Notes: generated by a model from the sequence alone, not told the origin. Numbered from the stretch's first letter, positions 1 through 7,568 are shown. The stretch is 64,000 nucleotides of DNA from Orenia marismortui DSM 5156 (GCF_000379025.1 NZ_KB900617.1:369547-433546), one strand, 5' to 3'. Made by a program: numbers and translations.

Positions 1-244
1 TACGTAATTTTTCAATCCCAAAAGCAGCTAAAACAGAAACAAATAATGCAGTATATATAGGATAAACACCTAAGATCATCCCAATTGCTACACCAGTTAA
101 GGCCACATGAGATAATGTATTACCAATTAAAGATAACCTTTTTAATACTAGAAAAACACCAATTAAAGGACAAATAACTGCTATAATATTCCCAACTATA
201 AAAGCTCGTTGCATAAAAGAGTAAGTAAATATATCTAACAACAT
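1..244 (-). CDS. znuB: Zinc ABC transporter permease, N-terminal part (cut by window edge)
   Basis: Only the first 81 codons are in the window; the gene runs off the left edge. The ATG at 244 overlaps the last codons of the ATPase gene by 10 bp, a translational-coupling arrangement. The visible protein starts MLLDIFTYSFMQRAF and continues into the conserved permease segment GVFLVLKRLSLIGNTLSH followed by VALTGVAIG, typical of ZnuB/AdcB/MntB inner-membrane permeases. It would form the membrane channel for the ZnuC ATPase and ZnuA binding protein encoded just upstream. Metal specificity is inferred from ZnuA, not from this fragment. Confidence 0.93.
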   Translation of the reverse strand, partial: MLLDIFTYSFMQRAFIVGNIIAVICPLIGVFLVLKRLSLIGNTLSHVALTGVAIGMILGVYPIYTALFVSVLAAFGIEKLR

Positions 245-1008
245 TCGCTATCCCCCCCTTGATGTTGATGCTTTGGTATTAATGTACTATTATCTCCCTT
301 AATCTGATTCAAATAACTTATATAATCAAACTCATCAGCATCATGTGAAAATACTTTTCCATCGCCAAAACATAAAATCTTATTAGCCTGATCACTAATA
401 ACATAGATATCATGAGAAATCATCACTACAGTAATACCTAACTCTTTGTTTAATTTACTTAATAGTTGATAAAAATCATCTTGTGATTTAGCATCTACTC
501 CAACTAAAGGTTCATCCAAGAAGATCATCTCTGGATCGGTAATTAAAGTTCTAGCAATAAAGATACGCTGTTGCTGCCCTCCAGATAATTCACCAATCTT
601 TTGATATTTATAATCAGACATATCTACCAACTCTAAGACTCTATCAATCTTAGTCCCTAACTTTTTATTTAGAACTTTAAAAAGACCCATTTGTTGATAT
701 AAAGCTGCTCCAATAATCTCCTTTACAGTAGCTGGAAAACTGCTATTGAAATCTCTGACCTTCTGTGAAATATAACCAACCTTGTCCCATTCTTTAAAAG
801 CTTTAATAGGTTCTCCTAATAGTTCAATTCTTCCCTTAGTTGCTTTTAGGTCACCAATTAATAACTTCAATAAAGTACTCTTCCCTGATCCATTAGGACC
901 AATAAAGGCGACAAAGTCGCCTTTATTGATATCTAGACTGATATTCTTTAATACATATTTATCTTCATAGTTAAAGGATAAATTTTTCACTTTGATTATC
1001 TGACTCAT
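235..1008 (-). CDS. znuC: Zinc ABC transporter ATP-binding protein
   Basis: This 257-residue ABC ATPase should energise zinc import through ZnuB. Walker A is GPNGSGKST (about residues 37-45), the ABC signature is LSGGQQQR, Walker B is MIFLDEP and the switch histidine is in VVMISHD. The ATG at 1008 lies 1 bp after the znuA stop and is preceded by a GGTGG ribosome site, so znuA-znuC-znuB form one operon. The C-terminus ends in a His/Cys-rich tail (KHQHQGGDSECC) beyond the ATPase fold, which could bind metal; that role is inference. Confidence 0.93.
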   Translation of the reverse strand: MSQIIKVKNLSFNYEDKYVLKNISLDINKGDFVAFIGPNGSGKSTLLKLLIGDLKATKGRIELLGEPIKAFKEWDKVGYISQKVRDFNSSFPATVKEIIGAALYQQMGLFKVLNKKLGTKIDRVLELVDMSDYKYQKIGELSGGQQQRIFIARTLITDPEMIFLDEPLVGVDAKSQDDFYQLLSKLNKELGITVVMISHDIYVISDQANKILCFGDGKVFSHDADEFDYISYLNQIKGDNSTLIPKHQHQGGDSECC

Positions 1009-1009
1009 C

Positions 1010-1963
1010 TTAATCCACCAAAGCCTTTCTTAAACTTTGTAAATTCTTCTTCATAATAGAGATATAATCTTCGCCTTGCTCTTGTTCTGTTTCTGTTAAC
1101 CCTGAAATTGGATTAAGGGGTAGAATCTCTAAATTGGCCTCTTGAGCCAATACTTCTGCTGTTTTTGGATTAGCTAGACTTTCCATAAATATATACTCTA
1201 AACTATGCTCTCGTGCTTCTTCAGTCAATTTAGCCAAAACCTTTGGACTAGGCTCTTGGTGTGGAGATACTCCAGCTACAGCTAATTGCTCTAATCCATA
1301 TCTTTTTGCTAAATATCCAAAGGAGGCATGAGAAACTAAAATATACTTATGCTCCTTGTTGGATAAAGTACTTTTATATTCTTCATCAAGTTTCTTAATT
1401 TCATTGATAAAACTAAGAGTATTCTCTTTATAATAATCTTTATTTTTAGGATCTAATGCTATAAATTCTTTATTCATCCTTTTAGCAATATCGATCATAT
1501 TAATTGGATCTAACCAGATATGAGGATCATACTCCCCATGGCCATGACTATGCTCTTCATCATGATTATTCTCTTTCTCATGATTATGCTCTTCAAATTT
1601 TAATAATTCAATATTCTTACTCACTTCAATAGTTTTAACACCAGCATTCTTTAAATTATTCACTACTTTATCAGCCCAAGGTTCTAATCCTAGGCCATTA
1701 TAAAAGAAAACATCTGCCCTTTCTAAATCAGCTAACTTCCTAGGAGAAGGCTCATAACTATGTACCTCAGCACCATTTGGAATCACTAACTTGGCCGCTA
1801 TCTTTTCTCCACCGATTTGATTAGCCACATAATACAATGGATAAAAACTAGTAAAAACCTCTAATTTATTCTGATCAATTTTATTTCCAGTCTTCTGCTG
1901 TTGACTACAGCCAGTGATTAACAAAGAAAACACTATTAAAAACACCAATAAATTCTTTTTCAT
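1010..1963 (-). CDS. znuA: Zinc ABC transporter substrate-binding lipoprotein
   Basis: Cluster A-I metal-binding protein of about 317 residues. I chose the ATG at 1963 because it has a GGGGTGG ribosome site and begins a lipoprotein signal (MKKNLLVFL, lipobox LITGC); an in-frame start at 2035 would run through the promoter and operator. The mature protein carries a His/Glu-rich loop (EEHNHEKENNHDEEHSHGHG) before YDPHIWLDP, the mark of zinc-specific ZnuA/AdcA proteins, and the conserved metal ligands in VSHASFGYLAKRYG. It captures extracytoplasmic zinc for ZnuBC. Two perfect 7-1-7 palindromes flank its promoter, so zinc-responsive repression is likely. Confidence 0.94.
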   Translation of the reverse strand: MKKNLLVFLIVFSLLITGCSQQQKTGNKIDQNKLEVFTSFYPLYYVANQIGGEKIAAKLVIPNGAEVHSYEPSPRKLADLERADVFFYNGLGLEPWADKVVNNLKNAGVKTIEVSKNIELLKFEEHNHEKENNHDEEHSHGHGEYDPHIWLDPINMIDIAKRMNKEFIALDPKNKDYYKENTLSFINEIKKLDEEYKSTLSNKEHKYILVSHASFGYLAKRYGLEQLAVAGVSPHQEPSPKVLAKLTEEAREHSLEYIFMESLANPKTAEVLAQEANLEILPLNPISGLTETEQEQGEDYISIMKKNLQSLRKALVD

Positions 1964-1983
1964 CTTACCACCCCGTTCTCTTT

Positions 1984-1998
1984 TGCAAATCATTTGCA
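1984..1998. promoter_or_regulatory. Zur-like operator 1 of znuA
   Basis: Perfect 7-1-7 inverted repeat TGCAAAT-C-ATTTGCA directly upstream of the znuA ribosome site and just downstream of the predicted transcription start. The geometry equals the 15-bp Fur/Zur/PerR consensus but the half-site is its own. A near-identical site lies at 2064-2080. Confidence 0.72.
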
Positions 1999-2018
1999 TT
2001 TGTCTTTTTGATAAGTTA

Positions 2019-2047
2019 ATGATAACAAATATCAATAACTATGTCAA
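2019..2047 (-). promoter_or_regulatory. znuA promoter with an embedded Fur-family-like box
   Basis: On the minus strand, -35 TTGACA (2042-2047), a 17-bp spacer and -10 TATCAT (2019-2024) form a good sigma-A promoter starting transcription near 2012. TGATAACAAATATCA at 2020-2034 covers the -10 and spacer and differs at two positions from the Fur box TGATAATNATTATCA. The two TGCAAAT palindromes lie on either side. Confidence 0.7.
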
Positions 2048-2063
2048 CTATCTTCTTTATATT

Positions 2064-2080
2064 ATGCAAATTATTTGCAT
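2064..2080. promoter_or_regulatory. Zur-like operator 2 of znuA
   Basis: Perfect 8-1-8 inverted repeat (ATGCAAAT-T-ATTTGCAT) upstream of the -35 hexamer. It shares the 15-bp core TGCAAATNATTTGCA with the site at 1984-1998; the centres are 81 bp apart, so a repressor bound at both sites would bracket the promoter. Confidence 0.7.
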
Positions 2081-2139
2081 TAAATAACTGCATTAATCTT
2101 CCCCGCTAAAAACATCTCCCTATTTTAGATAAATAACTC

Positions 2140-2250
2140 TAAATAGTTTCGGAGTTAGGAGATAGGTGATAGGTATTAGGAAAAACTAACTCCCAATTCC
2201 TAGCAACTAAAACCAAAAAAGTGACACTCCCCACTAAGTTACACTTTAAA
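2140..2250 (-). repeat. Heptad hairpin repeat, copy A
   Basis: Intergenic element made of 7-bp units: one arm reads GGAGTTA, GGAGATA, GGTGATA, GGTATTA, and the other arm carries their complementary form. It ends with the family edge CGGAGTTA on one side and GTGACACT on the other. It is a diverged copy of the elements at 27.8 and 33.0 kb, lying between the znuA promoter and the flavodoxin terminator. Confidence 0.7.
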
Positions 2251-2326
2251 ATTAGATATTTAAATGCATAGACTTAATTATAGTTCCCTATTTTTATAGA
2301 TTTAATTCAAAAAAAGCATAAAGAAA

Positions 2327-2352
2327 AGGAGCCCAATAGCTTTTAGGCTCCT
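2327..2352 (-). terminator. Terminator of the flavodoxin gene
   Basis: Stem AGGAGCC/GGCTCCT followed on the minus strand by a T-rich tail (TTTTCTTT), 23 bp after the flavodoxin stop codon. Confidence 0.8.
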
Positions 2353-2374
2353 GATAGCATTGAATGAGTAAATA

Positions 2375-2797
2375 TTATAATCTTTCTGCCCAACTTTGAA
2401 TACTCTCTTCTGCTTCTGATGTAATATCTCCATCCCATTTAAAACCTTCTATAATAATCTCTGCTCCTAAGTCCTTTAATTTATCTTCTAAGACTTCTAC
2501 GGATCTACAAAATTCTGGAAAAGCACTATCTCCCACCCCAAAAGCTCCAGCCTTTTTGCCAGATAGATCAATATCATCTAAATTATTATAAAAGTCATAG
2601 AAATCATCTTGTAATTCACCAGAACCCCAAGTTGAAGAACCAAATAAAATTAAATCAAAATTATTTAACTCATCTACATTAGCTTTTGATACATCTTTAA
2701 TAAGAACCTCAAACTTGTCATCTAAAGCACTTGCTAAAGATTCTGCTAAACTTTCTGTACTACCTGTAGTTGAACCATATAAAATAATTGTTTTCAT
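2375..2797 (-). CDS. Flavodoxin
   Basis: A 140-residue short-chain flavodoxin, a soluble FMN electron carrier that replaces ferredoxin when iron is scarce. The N-terminal beta strand and FMN-phosphate loop are intact (IILYGSTTGSTES), as are the isoalloxazine-contact loops GSSTWGSGE and FGVGDSAFPEFC. The length and acidic composition are normal. It has its own promoter (-35 at 2885-2890, -10 at 2861-2866) and a perfect 7-1-7 Fur-like box in the leader, which fits induction on iron starvation. It is separated by a terminator from the related upstream operon. Confidence 0.95.
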   Translation of the reverse strand: MKTIILYGSTTGSTESLAESLASALDDKFEVLIKDVSKANVDELNNFDLILFGSSTWGSGELQDDFYDFYNNLDDIDLSGKKAGAFGVGDSAFPEFCRSVEVLEDKLKDLGAEIIIEGFKWDGDITSEAEESIQSWAERL

Positions 2798-2833
2798 TAT
2801 ACTCTCTCCTTACATGGTTAATTTTTTATGTAT

Positions 2834-2890
2834 TGAAAATGATTTTCATTATATATATTTACTATATCACTTCTCTAATAATCATGTCAA
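2834..2890 (-). promoter_or_regulatory. Flavodoxin promoter with Fur box
   Basis: Minus-strand -35 TTGACA (2885-2890), an 18-bp spacer and -10 TATAGT (2861-2866). Just downstream, 2834-2848 is a perfect 7-1-7 palindrome TGAAAAT-G-ATTTTCA, matching the Fur-box pattern. A repressor there would block early transcription. Confidence 0.78.
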
Positions 2891-2922
2891 GGTTCTTTAA
2901 AAGATTTAATAAGATTCAAATA

Positions 2923-2964
2923 TTATAAAAAGCTTATTACTTTAAAGTAATAAGCTTTTTATAA
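2923..2964 (-). terminator. Loopless 42-bp palindrome, terminator of the DUF3793 operon
   Basis: Perfect 42-bp inverted repeat without a spacer, overlapping the last codons and stop of the DUF3793 gene. The stem contains GCTTATTAC and ends in a T-rich strand, so it probably stops transcription in both directions. Confidence 0.7.
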
Positions 2965-3555
2965 AGCTTCATAGAATCTACTTATATTATCCAACTCTGT
3001 TAATTGATCTTTAAATTTCTTTCTGGCTTGGTCAAATCTTTTCTGTTGCAACTTAGAAATTCTATCATTTCCATAAAACTTCCATTCACCATAACCACTA
3101 GGTTCCAAATCCAAATAGCCCATAAAAGCTAATACATCCTTCAGTGGATAACCAAAAAAGATACCAATCTCATGGGGAAATTTATCACTCTCCAACCTTC
3201 TTTTTAAATGTTTCAGATATAATTCTAAATTATATTCCTTGGGATAACCTAGACCCTGCAAAAATTTAAGATTGTTTTTCTGTTGAAGGTAATCATTTAA
3301 AGAGGACTGGTGATAAAAAATCACTTTCTTTCGCCTCTTATTATTCAGAGATTTTAATTCTAAAATTCCTATTTCTTCATAAGATAATATAGTCTTTTTG
3401 CAATATTTCCAATATTCACAGTCACCACAATTACAAATCATTACATTCCTTAATTCTGATGGCTTAACTCCCATTATAGTTGCTCCTATATACTCTAATA
3501 AAGATTTAAGGTAATTTTTATTACATACCACTGAATTTTTTAGATTAGCTCTCAT
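2959..3555 (-). CDS. DUF3793 family protein
   Basis: A 198-residue protein of the clostridial DUF3793 family, recognised from FPHEIGIFFGYPLKDVLAF in the centre and from the length. No biochemical role is established for the family. The N-terminal part holds a cysteine cluster, CNCGDCEYWKYCKK (about residues 42-55), with spacing that could bind a metal or Fe-S cluster. The start codon abuts the stop of the upstream flavodoxin-like gene with no gap, so the two are translated together. Shared Fur-type control upstream suggests a task in iron limitation; this is inference. Confidence 0.8.
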   Translation of the reverse strand: MRANLKNSVVCNKNYLKSLLEYIGATIMGVKPSELRNVMICNCGDCEYWKYCKKTILSYEEIGILELKSLNNKRRKKVIFYHQSSLNDYLQQKNNLKFLQGLGYPKEYNLELYLKHLKRRLESDKFPHEIGIFFGYPLKDVLAFMGYLDLEPSGYGEWKFYGNDRISKLQQKRFDQARKKFKDQLTELDNISRFYEAL

Positions 3556-4029
3556 TTATATAATCCCTTCTCTCTTTACTTCAACCTTATTACTTGAAAC
3601 TTTCTTAATCCATCTTTTTATCTCTTCTTTAGATTGAGGATTTAAATCCCCATCACATTTTAGTCCTTCATTAGCTAATTCTAAACCCATATTTTTTAAT
3701 TCCTTCTCTATTACATCCACTGTTTCACAAAAGTTCAAATCTTTTTTATCTATTGGACAGAATGTAGCTAATTTTTTATTTGACAAATCAATATCTGATT
3801 CAGTTAAGGAATTATATAAATTTATAAATCCATCTTGACTAATCTTAAAATTAGAATTTGCTGATCCCAAAATTATCAAATCAAAATCATTCAATTCTTC
3901 GATATTTATGTGAGCTATAGATTTCTTTAATACATCATAATCATCACTCAAATATTTAACTAATTCATTAGATAACTTCTCTGCCTTCTCTCCTACAGCA
4001 TCATGGATAATAATCGCTTTCTTCATCAA
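3556..4029 (-). CDS. Flavodoxin-like protein with degenerate FMN loop
   Basis: A 157-residue protein with the flavodoxin fold pattern and clear relation to the flavodoxin at 2375: both have FDLIxxGSxxxxF, a C-terminal EGLKCDGDLNPQSKEEIKRW-type end and a CETVDVIEKEL helix. The FMN-phosphate loop is not conserved: the Ser/Thr-rich GSTTGSTES of the neighbour is replaced by HDAVGEKAE, and the WG loop is replaced by SANSNFK. Loss of the phosphate ligands suggests weak or no FMN binding. It is fused transcriptionally to DUF3793. Possibly a regulatory or scaffold version; function not known. Confidence 0.8.
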   Translation of the reverse strand: MMKKAIIIHDAVGEKAEKLSNELVKYLSDDYDVLKKSIAHINIEELNDFDLIILGSANSNFKISQDGFINLYNSLTESDIDLSNKKLATFCPIDKKDLNFCETVDVIEKELKNMGLELANEGLKCDGDLNPQSKEEIKRWIKKVSSNKVEVKREGII

Positions 4030-4084
4030 TCTTCCTCCTTCTCTATTCAGATAAATATATTCTTATATCTCAGCCTTATCAACT

Positions 4085-4141
4085 TGATAATGAATTTCAT
4101 TTTCTACTATTAATATATCATTATTCCTCTACTTATGTCAA
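4085..4141 (-). promoter_or_regulatory. Promoter of the flavodoxin-like/DUF3793 operon with degenerate Fur box
   Basis: Minus-strand -35 TTGACA (4136-4141), 18-bp spacer, -10 TATATT (4112-4117). TGATAATGAATTTCA at 4085-4099, just after the start point, matches the Fur consensus except at two positions. Confidence 0.68.
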
Positions 4142-4190
4142 TAATCTTAATCAGCAAAGATTATATTATTTTAAATAAATTATTTTATTA

Positions 4191-4240
4191 TTGACATTTA
4201 AGACCATAAATTGATAGAATAACATTGATAACCATTATCA
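4191..4240 (+). promoter_or_regulatory. HD-GYP promoter with near-perfect Fur box
   Basis: -35 TTGACA (4191-4196), 18-bp spacer, -10 TAGAAT (4215-4220). At 4226-4240 TGATAACCATTATCA differs by one base from the 7-1-7 Fur consensus and sits on the predicted start point. The gene has a strong AGGAGG ribosome site at 4253-4258. The divergent minus-strand promoter starts only 50 bp away. Confidence 0.78.
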
Positions 4241-4266
4241 ACGTTATCTTTTAGGAGGTTAATTAT

Positions 4267-4902
4267 ATGATTGATAATTTTTCAAAGATAGAATTACACG
4301 AATTTATAGAGAGTTTAGTGAAAGGTTTAGAATCAAAAGATTTGTATACATCTGGTCATTCAGAAAGGGTTGCCCATTTAGCTGAAAGAATTGCCCTAGA
4401 AATGAACTTAAGTAAGGAAAGAGTATTCAATATACATATAGCAGGACATCTCCATGATATCGGAAAGATAGGGGTTCCTGACTCTATATTAAAGAAAAAT
4501 GGAAGACTAACTGAAAAAGAATATGAAGAGATTAAAGAACATAGTGTAATCGGATATGAAATAATTAATAAGATAAAGAGTTTTAAAGAAATAGCAATAT
4601 ATATAAAACATCATCACGAACACTATGATGGTAAAGGATATCCAGATAATATTAAAGCTAAAGATATTCCTTTAGAATCCAGAATAATCTCAATTGCCGA
4701 TTCTTTTGATGCAATGACTAGCCCTAGGCATTATCGAACTCCAGTTAAAATTGTAGAAGCCATTAAGGAAATTAAATTAAATAGTGGTACACAATTTGAC
4801 CCTCAACTTGTTCAAGCTATAAATAATATCTATCAACATGACTATTCATTCTTAGAAAGAATTGTGCATAGTGCCTTTCAATCTGAGCATAAATTAGCCT
4901 AA
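4267..4902 (+). CDS. Stand-alone HD-GYP domain protein, predicted c-di-GMP phosphodiesterase
   Basis: A 211-residue cytoplasmic protein consisting almost only of an HD-GYP domain. Metal and catalytic motifs are present: HSERV, the HD pair in HDIGKIGVPDSIL, HHEHYDGKGYP with the GYP signature, and DSFDAMTSPRHYR. Such domains hydrolyse cyclic di-GMP to GMP or pGpG with a di-iron or tri-metal centre. There is no receiver, PAS or membrane sensor domain, so activity would be set by expression or iron loading. It is divergent from the flavodoxin-like operon and carries the best Fur box in the window. Confidence 0.9.
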   Translation: MIDNFSKIELHEFIESLVKGLESKDLYTSGHSERVAHLAERIALEMNLSKERVFNIHIAGHLHDIGKIGVPDSILKKNGRLTEKEYEEIKEHSVIGYEIINKIKSFKEIAIYIKHHHEHYDGKGYPDNIKAKDIPLESRIISIADSFDAMTSPRHYRTPVKIVEAIKEIKLNSGTQFDPQLVQAINNIYQHDYSFLERIVHSAFQSEHKLA

Positions 4903-5044
4903 AGCTCTCAAGTAATAAGAAGGATACTTCTCTCAATAATATCTGTCCATTAATTTTTTCAATATACATCGAGGCTAAAAAGTTTTGAAGCTTTAATCAT
5001 ATACTAATAAAGTAGGACCAGCCTCACGGCTGGGACCCCTTGTC

Positions 5045-5077
5045 AAACTGTACGTACGGTTTTCCCGTATACAGCTT
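5045..5077 (-). ncRNA. Group II intron domain V
   Basis: On the minus strand the sequence folds as the canonical catalytic hairpin: lower stem AAGCTGTA/TACAGTTT including the AGC triad with a G-U pair, a two-base CG bulge on the 3' side, upper stem TACGG/CCGTA and a GAAAA loop. It lies between the maturase stop and domain VI. Confidence 0.85.
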
Positions 5078-5151
5078 TCGGTTATTGGTGCTCCTTATCA
5101 GAGAGTAAGTCTTCGACTCTATGTTACCATAGATGTATATTTTACCCTTAA

Positions 5152-6315
5152 TTAGAGCACATCAGTAAGTAATGATTGAAGTCCTTTATCTCTTAGATAA
5201 CTATTTGAAAAGCGATAATTTTGATACATTATCGCCTTTTTCTTTTCGATAAACGAACGCATTCTCATTCTAATCCATTTATCCAACCTCGTAAACAAAG
5301 TCTTCACATTTCCTATCTTGAAATAGTTACCCCAACCTCTCAAAACTGGATTTAATTTTGCAATTATTACTTCTACAGGAAAAGGTCTAGTTCTTCTAGT
5401 AATCTTTCTTACTTTGTTTTTGAATTTTGTTATTGCTTTATCTTTAGGTCTCTTGTATTCAGAATGGTGAAATTTGAATCCTAGAAATTCAAATCCATCA
5501 TAAAAGTTAGTTACTACCGTCTTACGAGGATGAAGTTTCAACTTCAATTCATCCTCTATAATTTTACGGGTAACTTTTAACGCTCTCTTTGCTTTGCGCT
5601 TATTTTTAGTTAAGATTACAAAGTCGTCAGCAAAGCGGACTATTTTGTAACCTCGACGAGTCATTTTCTTATCAAAGTAATGTAAATAGATATTAGCTAA
5701 TAGAGGAGAGATGACACCTCCTTGAGGTGTCCCTTCTCTAGTTTCTTCTCTACCTTCTTCAGTCATAACTCCAATTGTCAGCCATGACCTGATAATATCT
5801 AATACCCAACCATCACTTATATATTCCGCTATAAAATCCATTAATAACTCATGGTCTATAGTATCAAAATAAGATTTAATGTCTGCGTCTACCACCCAGT
5901 AGTAACCTTGTTCTTTATATTTCTCTATCTTTTCTATCGCATCGTGAGCAGACCTATTAGGTCTGAAACCAAAGGAACATTCACAAAATTCTCGCTCAAA
6001 GTATATTTCTAGTACTTGCCTCACTGCTTGTTGAGCAATTCTATCTTTGATTACTGGAATACCTAGTGGTCTCTTTTCTCCATTTCCTTTGGAAATGTAC
6101 GTCCGTAACACTGGTAATGGCTCGTAAGTATTCTCTATCAGCTGTCTATGAAGTTCTCGCATATTCATCTTGTAATTATTTTTAAACTCTTCTATGCTTA
6201 CATTATCAACTCCACCACAGCCACCATTATCCAGTACTTTTTGTCCTGCAATATATAAGTGAAATTTCTTTGTGATTTTATCCTTCAAACTATATAGAGT
6301 TCGAAATTTTAACAC
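5152..6315 (-). CDS. ltrA: Group II intron reverse transcriptase/maturase
   Basis: A 387-residue maturase. Reverse-transcriptase blocks are in order: GEKRPLGIPVIKDRIAQQAV, SFGFRPNRSAHDAI, WVVDADIKSYFDTIDHELL, GTPQGGVISPLLANIYL and the active-site FADD. The maturase (X) domain ends with NPVLRGWGNYFKIGN. No HNH endonuclease domain follows, so mobility would use nicked or replicating DNA. VVDADIKSYFDTID and GTPQGGVISPLLANIY look more like class E/F intron proteins than class C; this class call is by eye. No frame interruption is seen, so it may be active. Confidence 0.92.
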   Translation of the reverse strand: MLKFRTLYSLKDKITKKFHLYIAGQKVLDNGGCGGVDNVSIEEFKNNYKMNMRELHRQLIENTYEPLPVLRTYISKGNGEKRPLGIPVIKDRIAQQAVRQVLEIYFEREFCECSFGFRPNRSAHDAIEKIEKYKEQGYYWVVDADIKSYFDTIDHELLMDFIAEYISDGWVLDIIRSWLTIGVMTEEGREETREGTPQGGVISPLLANIYLHYFDKKMTRRGYKIVRFADDFVILTKNKRKAKRALKVTRKIIEDELKLKLHPRKTVVTNFYDGFEFLGFKFHHSEYKRPKDKAITKFKNKVRKITRRTRPFPVEVIIAKLNPVLRGWGNYFKIGNVKTLFTRLDKWIRMRMRSFIEKKKAIMYQNYRFSNSYLRDKGLQSLLTDVL

Positions 6316-7081
6316 CTATCCTAACTTCACTACTTACTAGTTCTTCCTGTCTCACCTTAATATCTTAATCCCTATATTCATAGCACTCCTGAGCACGTCT
6401 CTAAGCTCTCACCAATCGCACCTCTCAGTTTACCATTACTTAGGTTATGGTGTTCTCTAGGTTATCCATACTTTACAGTTATGATTTCCTGTTTGTAATT
6501 CTACTAGAACCCACTATAGTACTAGTGTTTAAACCACTCAAAATTAAGATATCATTAGTAATCAAATCTTAAACTTCAATAACCTAGATATCCTTCGCTA
6601 TAATCAACTTTCGTTGATTTTTTTTCTCACTACTATGATATCTTCTGAACTCTAATATATCATCACTCTGGCTTTCCTGTTGGAGTTATACCATCACTTA
6701 TCTCTATAGATTTCTATAAAGAATTATATTAGAGATTCCCTCGGTCAATTACGTAAACCCTACAATCATTCCGACCCTAATCACACCTAGTTTTCTAACA
6801 TGGGCACTTCCAGTTACACGTATTTACCAGCGCTACCTGTCTCTCCTTTGTACAGAGCCCCAAGCTAACATTGGACTTCCCCGTTTTTATGGCGGGTCGC
6901 CAAAGCTAAATGCCACCTCTGGTTCACATATTGTTCCGGACTGATTGCTCATCTCAAACTCTTCAGATTCTACCTCACGGTAGACACCCTGCTACTGTTG
7001 ATTTCACACACCGTACTGGCGAAAACAGCATGGATAGGATTTTCACCTACTGTTTACTAAATCTACGAGGCACACATAAAA

Positions 7082-7111
7082 AAACAGAAAGGTTATATAA
7101 CCTTTCTGTTT
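7082..7111 (-). terminator. hup terminator and intron target site
   Basis: Perfect 30-bp palindrome (AACAGAAAGG/CCTTTCTGTT) 14 bp after the hup stop, continued on the minus strand by TTTTAT, after which the group II intron begins. Confidence 0.85.
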
Positions 7112-7125
7112 AATAATATAGCTAA

Positions 7126-7437
7126 CTATTTTACATTTACAGTATCTTTAAAGCTTTTACCAGCCTTGAAAGCAGGTACTGTACGTGCAGGAATCTGCAT
7201 CTCTTCACCAGTTTGAGGGTTACGTCCAGTTCTAGCTGGTCTATCACGAACCTCAAAACTACCGAAACCAATTAATTGAATCTTTGATCTTTCATCAGCA
7301 GGCTTCTTAGCTTCAGCTTCTAAATTTTCAGCAATTACTTCTAATAAACCATTTAATGCTGCTTTAGAATCCTTTTTTGTAATTCCTGTTTTTTCAGCAA
7401 TCTGATCAACCAAATCTGTTTTTGTAATATTCGCCAT
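7126..7437 (-). CDS. hup: DNA-binding protein HU
   Basis: A 103-residue histone-like dimeric DNA-bending protein. The conserved arm region is intact ([20 protein letters not shown], then [17 protein letters not shown]). It is longer than usual (about 90-92 residues) because of an insertion [11 protein letters not shown] between helix 2 and the first beta strand. A GAGG ribosome site precedes the ATG. Monocistronic, with its own terminator and an extended -10 promoter. A chromosome-compaction role is certain for the family. Confidence 0.97.
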   Translation of the reverse strand: MANITKTDLVDQIAEKTGITKKDSKAALNGLLEVIAENLEAEAKKPADERSKIQLIGFGSFEVRDRPARTGRNPQTGEEMQIPARTVPAFKAGKSFKDTVNVK

Positions 7438-7491
7438 AATAAAATCTACCTCCTATTAATAAATAAAGATATTTAAGCACGTCTTGTACTT

Positions 7492-7500
7492 ATTATACCA
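7492..7500 (-). promoter_or_regulatory. hup extended -10 promoter
   Basis: Minus strand TGG-TATAAT (7492-7500), an extended -10 element about 55 bp before the hup ATG. No good -35 hexamer lies at 17 bp, as is usual for this promoter type. Confidence 0.55.
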
Positions 7501-7568
7501 CAGTTAGATTTCTTGATATCCTTTATTATTCCTTCTTTTTTTGAAAAAAAAACATAATTTAAGAAAAA

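Larger units (their letters stand above)
5012..7075 (-). mobile_element. Group II intron with encoded maturase
   Basis: About 2.06 kb on the minus strand. The 5' end is placed at 7075, where GTGTGCC follows the hup terminator and starts a GC-richer ribozyme-like sequence unlike the genome around it (AGTAGGTGAAAATCC and similar). The maturase gene lies in the domain IV position. Domain V is recognisable at 5045-5077, followed by a GC-rich domain VI hairpin (CCAGCC/GGCTGG). The 3' end is set at the AC at 5012, but the usual bulged branch-point A is not obvious, so that edge may shift by a few bases. Confidence 0.85.

Noticed and set aside
5012-7075. Class C group II intron
   Set aside because: The target site fits class C but the maturase motifs do not; left unassigned.
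6910-7113. Plus-strand open frame of 67 codons
   Set aside because: It lies within the intron ribozyme region and crosses the hup terminator; no ribosome site and no protein-like pattern.
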